Shown: positions 1 through 10,738, numbered from the stretch's first letter. The stretch is 64,000 nucleotides of DNA from an uncultured Romboutsia sp. (GCA_904418825.1 CAJFPU010000012.1:1-64000); one strand, 5' to 3'. A program made the numbers and translations. Notes: generated by a model not told the origin, from the letters alone.

Positions 1-201
1 ATGTTCAGTAATATACAAATTAGTAGCTGTTGCTAGATTAGCAGCTGCTACATAATCTGCATTTTTTCTTGATGTTTCCTGTATATTTCCAAATCGCATA
101 AATCCTATCCCTGATAATGTTCCTAATATAGTAACAACTAAAACCATTTCTACTAACGTAAATCCTGCTCTTTTTTTCTTTTGTAAATTTTTAATTTTCA
201 T
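1..201 (-). CDS. Type IV prepilin-like protein (partial, 3' end outside window)
   Basis: The visible 67 residues run from an ATG at 201 with a good ribosome site (AAGGAG, 209-214) to the window edge with no stop. They begin with a short lysine-rich leader and then GFTLVEM, the class III prepilin peptidase motif: cleavage after the Gly, Phe as first mature residue, Glu at position 5. A hydrophobic helix follows (LVVTILGTLSGIGF). It is therefore a pilin or pseudopilin assembled into a surface fibre. It lies directly downstream of pilC and pilB homologues in the same direction. Major versus minor pilin cannot be decided from the fragment. Confidence 0.85.
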   Translation of the reverse strand, partial: MKIKNLQKKKRAGFTLVEMVLVVTILGTLSGIGFMRFGNIQETSRKNADYVAAANLATATNLYITEH

Positions 202-233
202 AATTATTCTCCTTAAAATATTTATTTTTTATA

Positions 234-1334
234 TTATTGGATTGAATTTATTGCATCAAACATAGGTATAACCATAGCAATTATAAAAAATCCTATAACT
301 AATCCTACAATTACTGTTACTATAGGCTCTGCTAGTTTCATAGTTTTTTCAATTTTTATATTCAATTCTTCACTGTAAAAATCATCAGTTACTCTTAAAG
401 TATTATCTAAATTACCACTTTCTTCTCCTATTCTTAACATTGATATAAATGAATTTTGAAAAACTCCTGATTTACTTATAGAGTAGCTTATATTATTGCC
501 TCTTCTTATGTAATCCCTTGATATTGAAAGTTTTTCATATACTATAGCATTATCTACGACTTTAGATGATATATCTATAGCATCTACAATATGAACACCA
601 CTTTTAACTAATATACTTAATGCTCTACAAAATCTAGTTGTAATTAACAATATTATCATTTGATTTATAAATGGAATTTTTAATTTTAATTTATCTTTAA
701 TGTATTTTGCTCTTGGGTTATATTTGATTATATAATAAATCGATAATATTGAAATTAAAGATAAAAAAGCTATATAAACATACTTTTCTCTAATAAAAAT
801 TGATGCATTTATTAATATCTTTGTTATCAATGGTGGATTTATTCCATTAGATTGAAATATCATTTCAAAATTTGGAATAATAAATACTAATATAAATAGA
901 CCTGACACCAAAGACATTATTATTAATAATATTGGATATATTGATATGTTAATAATTTTAGACTTAAGTTTTTCTTCATTATCATAATATTTAGCTAAAT
1001 CATTCATTATTTCATCTAAGTTTCCACTTAACTCTCCTGCTCTTAGCATATTTATAAAAAAATTTGAAAATAAATTTGTTTTTTCAAATGATTCAGTTAT
1101 GTTATTTCCATTTTGAATATTTATGGAGACTTTTTCTATTGCATTTTTTAATTTTTTACTAGATTGTTCATGAATTATATTTAATATTTTTATGATTTCA
1201 CATCCTGATTTGAGTAATATGCTCATTTGCTTGCATAATACTTTTAATTCTTTAGATTTTATTTTTTGATTAGATATTTTTGAATTTGTTTTAACTTTAG
1301 CATTATGTTGATTTGTATATTTAGTTTCTTGCAT
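234..1334 (-). CDS. pilC: Type IV pilus / type II secretion inner-membrane platform protein (PilC/GspF family)
   Basis: 366 residues with two copies of the GspF-type helical domain (about 30-150 and 235-355), each carrying the family's signature (MLRAGELSGNLDE and MLRIGEESGNLDN). There are membrane segments at about 125-155, 183-205 and 333-358. It is the platform on which the extension ATPase acts during pilus assembly. It sits one base after the ATPase gene (1336) and just before the prepilin, so the three form one leftward operon. No retraction ATPase, prepilin peptidase or alignment genes are visible, which suggests a secondary, minimal pilus set. Confidence 0.88.
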   Translation of the reverse strand: MQETKYTNQHNAKVKTNSKISNQKIKSKELKVLCKQMSILLKSGCEIIKILNIIHEQSSKKLKNAIEKVSINIQNGNNITESFEKTNLFSNFFINMLRAGELSGNLDEIMNDLAKYYDNEEKLKSKIINISIYPILLIIMSLVSGLFILVFIIPNFEMIFQSNGINPPLITKILINASIFIREKYVYIAFLSLISILSIYYIIKYNPRAKYIKDKLKLKIPFINQMIILLITTRFCRALSILVKSGVHIVDAIDISSKVVDNAIVYEKLSISRDYIRRGNNISYSISKSGVFQNSFISMLRIGEESGNLDNTLRVTDDFYSEELNIKIEKTMKLAEPIVTVIVGLVIGFFIIAMVIPMFDAINSIQ

Positions 1335-1335
1335 A

Positions 1336-2598
1336 TCATATACCCTCTAATAAGCCACATTCTTCTTGAGTAGTTATACCATTTTCTATTAAGTATGTAG
1401 CACTATCTTTAAAAGATATCATTTCACTTTTCTTTATAGTATTTGATGTATTACGACTATCCGTCCAATTATTTATTTCTTGTTTTAGACTTTCATTTAT
1501 CTCTAAAATTTCATACATAGCAGTCCTTCCATAATATCCTGTATCTTCACATTTATTACAAACTTGTATTGTATTTATTAATTTATCTAAATTATTTTTT
1601 TCAACAATATCCTTACTACAATTATTACATCTCTTCCTTACTAGTTTTTGAGATATTATTCCTATTAAAGTTGAACTTATTAGATATGTTGGTATATCCA
1701 TTTCTATGAGTCTATTAATTGATGATATAGTATCATTAGTGTGCATAGTACTTATTACTAAATGTCCTGTCGAAGCAGCTCTTATTGCTGTATTTGCAGT
1801 TTCTGTATCTCTTATTTCACCAACCATTATAATATCAGGATCTTGTCTAAGTATAGACTTAAGACCAACATCAAAAGTTAGACCTATTTTATCATTTACT
1901 TGTATTTGATTTATTCCTTTTATTTTATATTCTACTGGATCTTCTATAGTCATTATATTTTTATTACTATTTAGTAATTCTTTTAATATTGAATAAACTG
2001 TTGTCGTCTTACCACTTCCTGTTGATCCAGTTATTAGTAATATTCCTGATTTCTTATTTATTATATTTTCTATTTTTTCTATAGCTTGCTCTGAAAAACC
2101 AAGTTCAGACTTATCTTTTATAAGAGCTTGTCTATTTAATATTCTAAGTACGATCTTTTCCCCATATATTGTTGGTATAGTTGATGTTCTAATATCTACT
2201 TTAACATCTTCTATTTCTATATCCATTCTACCATCCTGAGGTAATCTTTTCTCTGTAATATTGATACCTGAATCCAATTTTATAACAGTAATTAAAAATG
2301 AATAAGATTCTATAGCTATAGTCAACATTTTACTTAATTCACCATCTACTCTAAATCTTATTATTACCTCATCTTCAAATGGTTCTATATGTATATCACT
2401 TGCATCTTTACAAATAGCTTTACTTAAAATATCTTTAAATTGAATTCTTGCATAATCTTCATATGAATTAGAAGTAATAGTACTATGTATTTCATTTTTT
2501 ACCAAATCAAAGTTTTTTTCTATATTTTTTATACTTAATAGTTTATTCTTCTTTAATAACTTTTCATTCTTTAAAATAGGTAATGTATTTTTCTCCAA
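1336..2598 (-). CDS. pilB: Type IV pilus extension ATPase (PilB/GspE family)
   Basis: 420 residues. Walker A GSTGSGKTT at about 190, Asp box and Walker B region (RQDPDIIMVGEIRD), His box (STMHTND) and a C-terminal four-Cys zinc site (CNNC and CNKC). This is the cytoplasmic hexameric motor that powers pilin polymerisation. It is shorter than typical PilB because the N-terminal MshEN domain is reduced to about 50 residues. The start is a TTG at 2598, with AGAGG about eleven bases upstream; no in-frame ATG fits. It is the first gene of the pilus operon. Confidence 0.88.
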   Translation of the reverse strand: MEKNTLPILKNEKLLKKNKLLSIKNIEKNFDLVKNEIHSTITSNSYEDYARIQFKDILSKAICKDASDIHIEPFEDEVIIRFRVDGELSKMLTIAIESYSFLITVIKLDSGINITEKRLPQDGRMDIEIEDVKVDIRTSTIPTIYGEKIVLRILNRQALIKDKSELGFSEQAIEKIENIINKKSGILLITGSTGSGKTTTVYSILKELLNSNKNIMTIEDPVEYKIKGINQIQVNDKIGLTFDVGLKSILRQDPDIIMVGEIRDTETANTAIRAASTGHLVISTMHTNDTISSINRLIEMDIPTYLISSTLIGIISQKLVRKRCNNCSKDIVEKNNLDKLINTIQVCNKCEDTGYYGRTAMYEILEINESLKQEINNWTDSRNTSNTIKKSEMISFKDSATYLIENGITTQEECGLLEGI

Positions 2599-2930
2599 TA
2601 TAATATTATCCTCTCATCTATATTTTTTATTTATTGTATTCAAATTTCATACAATCATATCGTTTTAAATATTGGTTTAAATATTAATTTATAACTAATC
2701 TCTATAATATTTTGATATTTATGTCTTTATTCTAAGATTATCTTTATTTCTAATATATAGTCTTTAATTAAAATTTCAATTAATACTTAATACTATAAGT
2801 ATTATAGACATATAATTCCTTTTCATACTTTATATATTGAATTCTATTTTTCTTATTTAATATTTTATTTTTAGGTGTTAAATATAAAACTAAAAAAATA
2901 TTTTTATAGTTATTATTTTATAAAATTATA
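2599..2930. other. AT-rich intergenic region upstream of the pilus operon
   Basis: Very AT-rich leader region between the pilus operon and the terminator of the next gene. I looked for a c-di-GMP riboswitch, as found before pilus genes in relatives, and did not see conserved class I or II core sequences. A small imperfect palindrome (AATAC-TTATA-GTATT) lies near 2787-2805. No convincing promoter is called. Confidence 0.4.
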
Positions 2931-2933
2931 AAA

Positions 2934-2962
2934 AGCTATGTAAAAACTTATTTCACATAGCT
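2934..2962 (-). terminator. Rho-independent terminator of the double-P-loop ATPase gene
   Basis: AGCTATGT / ACATAGCT inverted repeat. Read on the minus strand it is followed by TTTTTATAATTTT. It lies about 45 bases past the stop at 3008. Confidence 0.75.
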
Positions 2963-3007
2963 CTTTATAATTTTATTATATTCTTTAATTTATATTCTAA
3001 TTATTAA

Positions 3008-4081
3008 CTATTTTTCATATTTTAATATTCTTTTTACTAATTCTGCTCTTAGTTTTTCCATTTCATCAAAATTCATATTTGGTACATAACATGCTTCGAT
3101 TATATCATGCTTAGCTTTAGCTCTTTTTAAGTTTGATATTGCATAATTTATTAATTCATTAAAAATCTTTTTATCAAAATCTATTTCTTCTTTGTATTTA
3201 GATAACTTATCTTCATCTATAAATTGATTAAGATCTATTTTTTCTTTATCTTCAAATATACTACTTACTGTTATAGCAATGTCTAAATCTTTTATTATTA
3301 TAGTTTCTAATTTTTCTTTAATTAATGGATAATGATATACTTCTACATTCATACCTTTTTGTACTGCCTTCTCATATACCTTTGTTAAGAATGTAGTTTT
3401 TCCAGTACCTATCTCTCCGTCTAAATAGTATATTTTTTTAACTTGACTTAATATGCTATCTGTATAATCTATATGACCAATTGGTGTTATCGCTGTTCCA
3501 AATAGATGTCTTTCTTTTTTATATTGACTTGAATTAGAAGTTTCTTTAAATAAATTTTCTATAAATTCATCTAATAATAAATTAAATTCTCCAATATTCA
3601 TAGCATTACTATATTTTTCTTCTATATCAAAATATATTGGCTCTGCAGCTTTTAAAAATTTATATGCTCTTCTAAAAGATGAACTAATATCTTTTCCAAC
3701 TTCTATTATTTCATCTTTATTTTTTTCTAAATCATCCACATTCCAAAATTCACCTAGATTAACTATTTCATCAATAGCCCCTGGATCTTTTGGATCTACA
3801 ACATGAGGTGATGTTCCATCTAATAAAACTACTCCTAATTTTTGTATCAATATAGCATCTAATGAGCTTGGATCTGATGGACAATAATGTAATTCAACAT
3901 CATATCCTTTACCTATAAATTCTTGTGCAATTTTTCTCATTAATGAAGATTTTCCTACACCTGGACCACCTTTTAAGCAAAATATTCTATTTATATCATG
4001 TTGAATTATATTGTCAAAAAAATTAAATGAACCATTAGCTGTATTAGCTCCAGGAAATATTTTTCTTATTTTACCTTCCAT
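3008..4081 (-). CDS. ATPase with two P-loops (PRK06851-type), function unknown
   Basis: 357 residues with two Walker A motifs, GGPGVGKSS at about 38-46 and GEIGTGKTT at about 222-230, so the protein looks like a tandem duplication of a P-loop NTPase domain. I recognise it as the conserved Firmicutes ATP-binding family usually listed as PRK06851, for which I know no established substrate. No membrane segment or signal peptide is present. The start is supported by AGGAGG seven bases before the ATG. It has its own terminator and is probably monocistronic. Confidence 0.7.
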   Translation of the reverse strand: MEGKIRKIFPGANTANGSFNFFDNIIQHDINRIFCLKGGPGVGKSSLMRKIAQEFIGKGYDVELHYCPSDPSSLDAILIQKLGVVLLDGTSPHVVDPKDPGAIDEIVNLGEFWNVDDLEKNKDEIIEVGKDISSSFRRAYKFLKAAEPIYFDIEEKYSNAMNIGEFNLLLDEFIENLFKETSNSSQYKKERHLFGTAITPIGHIDYTDSILSQVKKIYYLDGEIGTGKTTFLTKVYEKAVQKGMNVEVYHYPLIKEKLETIIIKDLDIAITVSSIFEDKEKIDLNQFIDEDKLSKYKEEIDFDKKIFNELINYAISNLKRAKAKHDIIEACYVPNMNFDEMEKLRAELVKRILKYEK

Positions 4082-4289
4082 ATATAAACCTCCTAAATTT
4101 CTATCTACTCTAAAATATTAAATATAATATAAATTTGTTACTCATATTATATATTTATTAATTATTTTAAATTGATAAATATTCTCATGATAATGTATTT
4201 TTATATTTGAATACGTATTTAAAAATGAAATTTCTAAGGATGTAAAATATTATGATAAAACAATAGTATCAATATTTAAAATAAAAAAT

Positions 4290-4335
4290 AAAAAGAGTAC
4301 CTTTAATATGAAAATATTATAAGGTACTCTTTTTA
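4290..4335 (-). terminator. Terminator of the APC permease gene
   Basis: AAAAAGAGTACC pairs with GGTACTCTTTTT around an AT loop, directly after the permease stop at 4338. T-runs on both sides make it potentially bidirectional. Confidence 0.85.
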
Positions 4336-4337
4336 TT

Positions 4338-5669
4338 TTAATTTGTATTCTTTTTCTTCATGTATTCATAAACAGGTAATCCTATTAATGTTATTATTAA
4401 TCCTACTATAGAATTACTCGGCTGTGTTATTAAAGTACTTAAAACTACAAATATACCTCCTAAAATAGCAATTATAGGAATTATAGGATATAGTGGAACT
4501 TTATACGGTCTTTCCATTTGCGGTTTTATTTTTCTTAATCTCATTACTCCTATAAATAGCATTGTATAGAATATCCATATAACAAATATAGCTAAGTCAG
4601 TTAATAAATTAAATTGACCAGATAATGAGTATAAAATTGATAATCCTACAATCAACCATGTTCCATTTAATGGAACTCCATTATTATTTAATTTACTAAA
4701 TGTTTTAGAAAAAGGTATTCTATTTTTACTTGCCATGGTATATGGTATTCTTCCTCCTGTTAATATAAATCCATTTAATGTTCCAAATACAGAAATTAAT
4801 ATTCCTAAACTTATTAATTTTGCTCCCGATATACCAAATAACTTATTCGCAACTAATGTAGCCGGTGCACTTACTACTGCCATTTCAGATGCTGTTACTA
4901 CTCTTAAGTATGCCACATTTATTATAAGATAAACTATCATAACTATAGATATACCACCGACAATTGCCATAGGTAAGTGTTTAGATGGTTTTTTCATCTC
5001 TCCAGCTAATAATCCAACATATATCCATCCATCATATGCAAATAAAGTTGCTATAAGAACTTGAGATAATGCTGTTACAATATTGATTCCTTCTCCTACT
5101 AAAGGAGTTACCATAGATGATGATGAATCTCCTTTTATAAATCCAAATATGATTATAACTATTAAAGGTAATAATTTACATAAAGTAGATATAGTTTGAA
5201 TTGCTCCTCCAAACTTTGCTCCTAAAGAATTTAATACTGCAATAAAAACTATTACTCCTATAGCAATAGCTATAACATATAAGTTATTGTTTATATTTAG
5301 TAAATTAGCACATTCTTGTGCAAATATAATACCTAATGCTGCAACTATTGCTGGTACAAATAATATTACTTGCATCCAACCTGTTAAAAATCCTATTCTT
5401 TCTCCATATATTTCTTCTAAATATACCATAATACCACCTGGTTTTATTATACTAGCTGATATCTCTGCTGCAGTTAATCCTGCCGTAATTGTTATAAGCC
5501 CCCCTATTAACCATGCTAATAGACCTAATCCTGGTCCTCCATTTGTTGCATCATATATAGCTTGTGGTTTAAAAAATACACCTGAACCTATTAATATACC
5601 AACTACAGTAGATACTGCTGCACTAAGTCCTATACTTTTTCTTAATTGTTGATTAGAGTTTTGACTCAT
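4338..5669 (-). CDS. APC-superfamily amino acid permease (LAT/SteT-like), paralogue A
   Basis: 443 residues with about 12 hydrophobic segments and the APC helix-1 signature VGILIGSGVFFKP (about 19-31), in which GSG contacts the substrate amine and carboxylate in this superfamily. It is closest in the window to the two permeases at 17143 and 18876, sharing the FFKPQA and FAYDGWI..GLLAGEM blocks. Known relatives are amino acid exchangers or importers; the substrate cannot be read from sequence. It has its own promoter (5720-5748), ribosome site (AGGAGGTG) and terminator, so it is monocistronic. Confidence 0.82.
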   Translation of the reverse strand: MSQNSNQQLRKSIGLSAAVSTVVGILIGSGVFFKPQAIYDATNGGPGLGLLAWLIGGLITITAGLTAAEISASIIKPGGIMVYLEEIYGERIGFLTGWMQVILFVPAIVAALGIIFAQECANLLNINNNLYVIAIAIGVIVFIAVLNSLGAKFGGAIQTISTLCKLLPLIVIIIFGFIKGDSSSSMVTPLVGEGINIVTALSQVLIATLFAYDGWIYVGLLAGEMKKPSKHLPMAIVGGISIVMIVYLIINVAYLRVVTASEMAVVSAPATLVANKLFGISGAKLISLGILISVFGTLNGFILTGGRIPYTMASKNRIPFSKTFSKLNNNGVPLNGTWLIVGLSILYSLSGQFNLLTDLAIFVIWIFYTMLFIGVMRLRKIKPQMERPYKVPLYPIIPIIAILGGIFVVLSTLITQPSNSIVGLIITLIGLPVYEYMKKKNTN

Positions 5670-5719
5670 CTAATACACCTCCTTTAATTTACGATAAATT
5701 ATTCTTATTTGTTTTACAT

Positions 5720-5748
5720 ATTTTACTATTATATTAATAAAATTTCAA
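5720..5748 (-). promoter_or_regulatory. Sigma-A-type promoter of permease A
   Basis: On the minus strand TTGAAA (5743-5748), a 17-base spacer, and TAAAAT (5720-5725). It lies about 50 bases before the start codon. The same TTGAAA box precedes both paralogous permeases. Confidence 0.65.
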
Positions 5749-5749
5749 T

Positions 5750-6145
5750 ATTATTTATTAAATTTTTTTAATTTTTAAACTTTTTAATAAATTTTAATTT
5801 ATAATATTCATTACTTTAATTTAAAATTCTTATTTATAATAATTTTATTAATAATTTATATATGTTTTACAAAAGTTATTACATTTTTTAGAGTATTCTC
5901 TCTATAAAGATATGTATTCGATGATTTATATATATTAGGATTCTTATTTAAAATATATATATAATATAATCATATACTATACATAAAATTAACTCTATTT
6001 AATCAACGTGACAATGAAACAATTCATGTCACCAACAACTTCATCAGTTGCTAAAAATATTATTTAATCTCAAAGTCAATACATTAATATAACTTTATTT
6101 GCAAACTTATTCATAAGCATTAGAGTAATATAATTTGCTTAATTA
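5750..6145. other. Gene-free AT-rich region with two adjacent small hairpins
   Basis: No credible ORF. At 6008-6032, GTGAC-A-ATGAA and TTCAT-GTCAC form an inverted repeat around ACAA, and at about 6036-6050 CAACT / AGTTG forms a second. They lie more than 250 bases upstream of the permease promoter, so they are not its leader. Neither is followed by a convincing T-run. Function unknown. Confidence 0.4.
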
Positions 6146-6148
6146 TAA

Positions 6149-6175
6149 AAAAGAGTAGTAAAATACTACTCTTTT
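6149..6175 (-). terminator. Terminator of the lon-ysxC operon
   Basis: AAAAGAGTAGTA / TACTACTCTTTT with an AAA loop, three bases past the ysxC stop. Confidence 0.85.
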
Positions 6176-6178
6176 AAT

Positions 6179-6790
6179 TTAATCAACTGTTATATCATAG
6201 CCATGTTCTCTATATTGACTTATTATTTCATTCCATACTTCTTCTACTCCAGTTTTCTTTAAAGAAGATATAGGTATTATTTTTTCATCTTTTTCTAATT
6301 GTAACTTCTTTCTTATAATACTAAAATGCTTTTGATATTGACCTCTAGATATTTTGTCTGCTTTAGTTGCTATTACAACACAGTTATATCCAAAATGCTT
6401 TATCCATTCATACATCATAACATCGTCATTAGTAGGTTCATGTCTTATATCTACAAGCAAGAATATAGCACATAATTCTGGTCTATCTTGTAAATATCTT
6501 TCCATTATAACTCCCCATTTGTCTTTTTCTGACTTGGCTATTTTTGCATATCCATAACCAGGAAGGTCTACAAAGAAAAATTCTTTATTTATAAGATAAA
6601 AGTTTATAGTTCTAGTCTTACCAGGAGTTTGACTTGTTCTTGCAAAGTTTCTTCTATTTAATAATGTATTTACTGTAGAAGATTTTCCAACATTAGATCT
6701 TCCAACTAATGCTATCTCAGGTATTCCATCAGATGGATATTGAGATCTATTTATTGCACTCATTGTTATTTCTGAGCTTCTTATTTTCAT
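6179..6790 (-). CDS. ysxC: Ribosome biogenesis GTP-binding protein YsxC/EngB
   Basis: 203 residues, normal for the family. G1 GRSNVGKSS at about 30-38, G3 DLPGYG at about 75, G4 TKAD at about 142. It is a small TRAFAC GTPase needed for maturation of the 50S ribosomal subunit. The start codon overlaps the lon stop by one base (TAATG), so the two are translationally coupled, a widespread lon-ysxC arrangement. Confidence 0.95.
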   Translation of the reverse strand: MKIRSSEITMSAINRSQYPSDGIPEIALVGRSNVGKSSTVNTLLNRRNFARTSQTPGKTRTINFYLINKEFFFVDLPGYGYAKIAKSEKDKWGVIMERYLQDRPELCAIFLLVDIRHEPTNDDVMMYEWIKHFGYNCVVIATKADKISRGQYQKHFSIIRKKLQLEKDEKIIPISSLKKTGVEEVWNEIISQYREHGYDITVD

Positions 6791-9147
6791 TATTTTTCAC
6801 CATTCCTTAATAATGCATGTTCTAACACTTCATCCATATGTTCAACAAGCACAAATTCCATTTGTTCTTTTACATTTTGAGGTATTTCTTCTAAATCTGC
6901 TTCACATTCTTTAGGAAGTAATACTTTTGTTATTCCAGCTCTATGGGCAGCTAATAATTTTTCTTTTATACCACCTACTGCTAATACCCTTCCTCTTAAA
7001 GTTATTTCTCCAGTCATTGCAACATTATTTCTTACTGGTATATTAGTTAATGCTGAAAGTACTGCTAGAGCCATAGTTATACCTGCTGATGGTCCATCTT
7101 TTGGTACTGCACCTTCTGGAAGATGTATATGTATATCATTTTTAGTATAAAAATCAGGATCTATATTAAATTTATCTGCTATAGATCTTATATATGATAT
7201 ACCAGTTTGAGCAGATTCCTTCATAACATCGCCTAACTTACCTGTTAAAACAACTTGTCCTTTTCCTTTTAAAACATTAACCTCTGTAGTTAACGTTTCT
7301 CCACCTACAGCTGTCCACGCAAGGCCTGTTACAATACCAACTTCTGGTTTAGTACCTGCTAATTGGTGTCTATATCTATTTTTACCTAAATATTCATCTA
7401 AATCAGCTTTAGTTACAACTACATCTTCTAAAGAAGGATTTTCAACATATTTTTTAGCTACTTTTCTGCATATTTTTGCTATAGTTCTTTCTAAATTTCT
7501 TACTCCAGCTTCTCTTGTATATGAATTTATTATATCTATTATAACTTCATCATCCATTTTTATAAAATCTTCTGTTAATGCATGTTCTTTTATTTGCTTT
7601 GGAAGTAAGTATTTTTTAGCTATATTTAATTTTTCTTGTTCTATATATCCAGATACTTCTATTATTTCCATTCTATCTAATAATGGTCTTGGTATCGTAC
7701 TTAAACTATTTGCAGTTGTTACAAATAATATTTTTGATAAATCAAAAGGTATTTCTAAGTAATGATCTACAAAGTCCTTATTTTGTTCTGGATCTAACAC
7801 TTCTAGCATTGCTGCTGCTGGATCTCCTTTATAATCAGAAGACATCTTATCTATTTCATCTAATAAAAATACTGGATTTTTTGTTTGTGCTTCTTTTAAT
7901 CCATTTACTATTCTACCTGGTATAGATCCAACATAAGTTCTTCTATGACCTCTTATCTCAGCTTCATCTCTAACTCCACCTAAAGAAATTCTTACAAATT
8001 TTCTCCCTAAGGAATCTGCTATTGATTTTGCTATTGATGTTTTACCTACACCTGGAGGACCAACTAAACATATTATAGGTCCTTTTAAAGACTTAGATAA
8101 TTTTCTTATAGCTAAATATTCTAGTATTCTTTCTTTAACTTTTTCTAAACCGTAGTGTTCATTATCTAATATTTCCTTAGCTTTTTCTAAATCAAGCTTG
8201 TCTCTAGTTTCTTTGTTCCATGGTAATGAAAATACTGTGTCTAAGTATGCTCTACTTACAGAAACATCAGGAGACATAGGAGATACTTTAGAAAATTTAT
8301 TTATTTCTTTTTCTATTTTTTCTTTTGTTTCTTTAGGAGCTTTTATTTTATTAAGCTTTTCTCTATATTCATCAGCTTCAGAATTTATATCATCTTCTTC
8401 TCCTAATTCTTTTTGTATAGCTTTTAATTGTTCTCTTAAATAATAGTCCTTTTGTACCTTATTCATTTGTTTTTTAACTCTTAAAGTTATTTTCTTTTCT
8501 ATCTTTAATATTTCTATCTCTTCTAATAAGATTGTATATATTAACTCTAATCTTTTCTTAACATCAAATTCTTCTAGTATTGATTGCTTTTGATCTGGCT
8601 TTAAGTATATATTTGCAGCTATAGTATCTATAAAGCGATCCACATTATCTATATCTGCTAAAGATATTAATATTTCTGGAGAAACTCTATTTCCTATATT
8701 TATGTACTCTTCAAAAGAATCAAAAACATTTCTTACAAATGCTTCAACCTCAACATCTTCATCTGCATTTTCCGAATCATATGCAACTTCTTCTATAACA
8801 GCTTTAAAGTAACCTTCTTCTTCATTCATTGCTACTTCTTTTATTTTACCTCTTGAGATACCTTCTACTAATACACGAACTGTATCTCCTGGTAATTTAA
8901 TCATTTGTTTAATTTTACAAATTGTTCCTACATGATAAAAATCATCTGTAGTAGGTTCATCTGTTTCAGCTTCTTTTTGAGATGTTAAAAATACTAAATC
9001 ATCATTTAATGCTCCTGCATCTAACGCTTTTAATGAAATTTCTCTACCTACGTCAAAGTTTAATATCATATATGGAAATATCGCTAATCCTCTAAGGGGA
9101 ATTAACGGTAATTCATGTTCTATTTTAGTATAATTCTGTTCCACCAA
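6790..9147 (-). CDS. lon: ATP-dependent protease Lon (LonA type)
   Basis: About 785 residues. N-terminal substrate-binding domain (about 12-200), coiled linker, AAA+ module with Walker [10 protein letters not shown] (about 365) and Walker B ([10 protein letters not shown]), then a protease domain with catalytic Ser in PKDGPSAG (about 685) and Lys in GIKEKLLAA (about 727). It degrades misfolded and regulatory proteins in the cytoplasm. The longest reading would begin at a GTG at 9153, but that GTG is part of the AAGGAG ribosome site (9153-9158). The start is therefore the TTG at 9147 or the GTG at 9144, five or eight bases after it; 9147 is given. Confidence 0.95.
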   Translation of the reverse strand: MVEQNYTKIEHELPLIPLRGLAIFPYMILNFDVGREISLKALDAGALNDDLVFLTSQKEAETDEPTTDDFYHVGTICKIKQMIKLPGDTVRVLVEGISRGKIKEVAMNEEEGYFKAVIEEVAYDSENADEDVEVEAFVRNVFDSFEEYINIGNRVSPEILISLADIDNVDRFIDTIAANIYLKPDQKQSILEEFDVKKRLELIYTILLEEIEILKIEKKITLRVKKQMNKVQKDYYLREQLKAIQKELGEEDDINSEADEYREKLNKIKAPKETKEKIEKEINKFSKVSPMSPDVSVSRAYLDTVFSLPWNKETRDKLDLEKAKEILDNEHYGLEKVKERILEYLAIRKLSKSLKGPIICLVGPPGVGKTSIAKSIADSLGRKFVRISLGGVRDEAEIRGHRRTYVGSIPGRIVNGLKEAQTKNPVFLLDEIDKMSSDYKGDPAAAMLEVLDPEQNKDFVDHYLEIPFDLSKILFVTTANSLSTIPRPLLDRMEIIEVSGYIEQEKLNIAKKYLLPKQIKEHALTEDFIKMDDEVIIDIINSYTREAGVRNLERTIAKICRKVAKKYVENPSLEDVVVTKADLDEYLGKNRYRHQLAGTKPEVGIVTGLAWTAVGGETLTTEVNVLKGKGQVVLTGKLGDVMKESAQTGISYIRSIADKFNIDPDFYTKNDIHIHLPEGAVPKDGPSAGITMALAVLSALTNIPVRNNVAMTGEITLRGRVLAVGGIKEKLLAAHRAGITKVLLPKECEADLEEIPQNVKEQMEFVLVEHMDEVLEHALLRNGEK

Positions 9148-9310
9148 TATCACTCCTTATTAAAGTGCTAGATTTTATTGCTTTATATATTATATAGTTA
9201 CAATTCTTAATTTTCAATATTAATAATAATCCATAATATATATTGCCCTTATTTTATAATGTATAAACTCTCTATTATTTATTATACACTAAATTTTAAT
9301 TTAAACAAAT

Positions 9311-9337
9311 TAATAAGCCCTCAAAGGGCTTATTAAT
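9311..9337 (-). terminator. Hairpin between clpX and lon (possible terminator or leader hairpin)
   Basis: TTAATAAGCCC / GGGCTTATTAA around a short loop, 13 bp of stem. On the minus strand only TTATTAATTTG follows, so the T-run is weak. It may back up the clpX terminator or be part of the lon leader. Confidence 0.5.
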
Positions 9338-9435
9338 TTATATTATATATCTATTTTATCATTTATTATAAATCATACCATAGTTATATTTATTTTATAA
9401 AATACTAATTTAATTTTTATGATTATAAGGTAATA

Positions 9436-9462
9436 AAAACAGCCTAGTTTATAGGCTGTTTT
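9436..9462 (-). terminator. Terminator of clpX
   Basis: AAAACAGCCTA / TAGGCTGTTTT, ten bases past the clpX stop, with a T-rich tail. Confidence 0.8.
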
Positions 9463-9471
9463 AAATAATTA

Positions 9472-10719
9472 TTATGCAGTTTCTTCTTCATCATCAGATA
9501 CTAAAATAGGTTGTTCTTTTCCTTCTACCGCTTCTTTTGTCACTATAACTTTTTTAACATCTTCTCTAGAAGGAACTTCATACATACACTCCATCATAGT
9601 ATTTTCAACTATACTTCTAAGACCTCTTGCACCAGTATTTCTTTCTATTGCTTTTTTAGCTATAGCTCTAAGAGCATCATCTCTAAACTCTAATTCAACA
9701 TCATCAAGTTCTAATAGTTTTTGATATTGTTTTACTAAAGCATTTTTAGGCTCTTTAAGAATTTTAACTAGTGCATCTTCATCTAGTAAATCTAGCGTTG
9801 CTATAACTGGTATTCTTCCTATAAACTCTGGTATTATACCAAATTTCAGTAAATCTTCTGGAAGAACTTGTGCATATATTTTACCTAAATCTATTTCTTT
9901 TTTACTTTCTATTTTAGCTCCAAAACCAAGTGTTTTCTCTCCACCACGTTTTTGAATTATTCTTTCTATTCCATCAAAAGCTCCACCTAATATAAATAAT
10001 ATATTAGTAGTATCTATTTTTAAGAATTCTTGATGCGGATGTTTTCTTCCTCCTTGTGGTGGAACATTAGCAACAGTTCCTTCTAATATTTTTAATAGAG
10101 CTTGTTGAACACCTTCTCCACTAACATCTCTAGTTATTGATGGATTTTCTGATTTTCTAGCGATTTTATCTATTTCATCTATGTATATTATTCCTCTTTC
10201 AGCTTTTTCTATATCAAAATCAGCAGCTTGAATAAGTTTTAAAAGAATATTTTCAACATCTTCTCCCACATATCCAGCTTCTGTTAATGATGTAGCATCT
10301 GCCATAGCAAAAGGTACATTTAATGTTTTTGCTAGGGTTTGAGCTAATAAAGTTTTTCCTGAACCAGTTGGACCTAATAATAATATATTACTCTTTTGTA
10401 TCTCTATATCCTTAGTGCTAGCTTTTTTATTATAAATTCTTTTGTAATGATTATATACAGCTACTGACAATGCTTTTTTAGCTTTATTTTGGCCTATAAC
10501 ATAATCATTTAATACTTCCATCATTTCCTTTGGCTTAGGTAAAGATGTAGTATCCTCTTCAACTACTTCCTCTATTTCTTCTTGTATTATTTCATCACAA
10601 AGTTCAACACACTCATCGCATATATAAACATTTGGACCCGCAATTAACCTTTTGACTTGTTCTTGGTTCTTGCCGCAGAATGAACATTTTAACTGTCTTT
10701 TGTCTTCATTTTTTGACAT
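9472..10719 (-). CDS. clpX: ClpX, AAA+ unfoldase subunit of ClpXP
   Basis: 415 residues from the chosen start. N-terminal zinc-binding C4 domain (CSFC at about 12-15, CDEC at about 34-37), Walker A GPTGSGKT (about 122), Walker [10 protein letters not shown] (about 190) and the RGLRSIVE sensor-2 region. It unfolds tagged substrates and feeds them to ClpP. The reading frame opens at a GTG at 10728, but that codon lies inside the AAGAGGTG ribosome site; the ATG at 10719, eight bases on, is the better start. It follows clpP by 19 bases, so they are co-transcribed. Confidence 0.96.
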   Translation of the reverse strand: MSKNEDKRQLKCSFCGKNQEQVKRLIAGPNVYICDECVELCDEIIQEEIEEVVEEDTTSLPKPKEMMEVLNDYVIGQNKAKKALSVAVYNHYKRIYNKKASTKDIEIQKSNILLLGPTGSGKTLLAQTLAKTLNVPFAMADATSLTEAGYVGEDVENILLKLIQAADFDIEKAERGIIYIDEIDKIARKSENPSITRDVSGEGVQQALLKILEGTVANVPPQGGRKHPHQEFLKIDTTNILFILGGAFDGIERIIQKRGGEKTLGFGAKIESKKEIDLGKIYAQVLPEDLLKFGIIPEFIGRIPVIATLDLLDEDALVKILKEPKNALVKQYQKLLELDDVELEFRDDALRAIAKKAIERNTGARGLRSIVENTMMECMYEVPSREDVKKVIVTKEAVEGKEQPILVSDDEEETA

Positions 10720-10738
10720 ATTAAGCACCTCTTTCTAT

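Noticed and set aside
2599-3007. c-di-GMP riboswitch before the pilus operon
   Set aside because: Looked for because relatives have one at pilus genes; no conserved core motifs or GC-containing helices are present in this AT-rich stretch.
9140-9170. CIRCE-like heat-shock operator (CTAGCACTT..GAGTGATA) before lon
   Set aside because: The gap between half-sites is 7 rather than 9 bases, several positions mismatch, and the right half is simply the lon ribosome site and start region.
9511-9693. Open frames on the strand opposite clpX, dnaE, ligA and other core genes
   Set aside because: They are antisense shadows with low-complexity composition, no ribosome sites and no recognisable domains.
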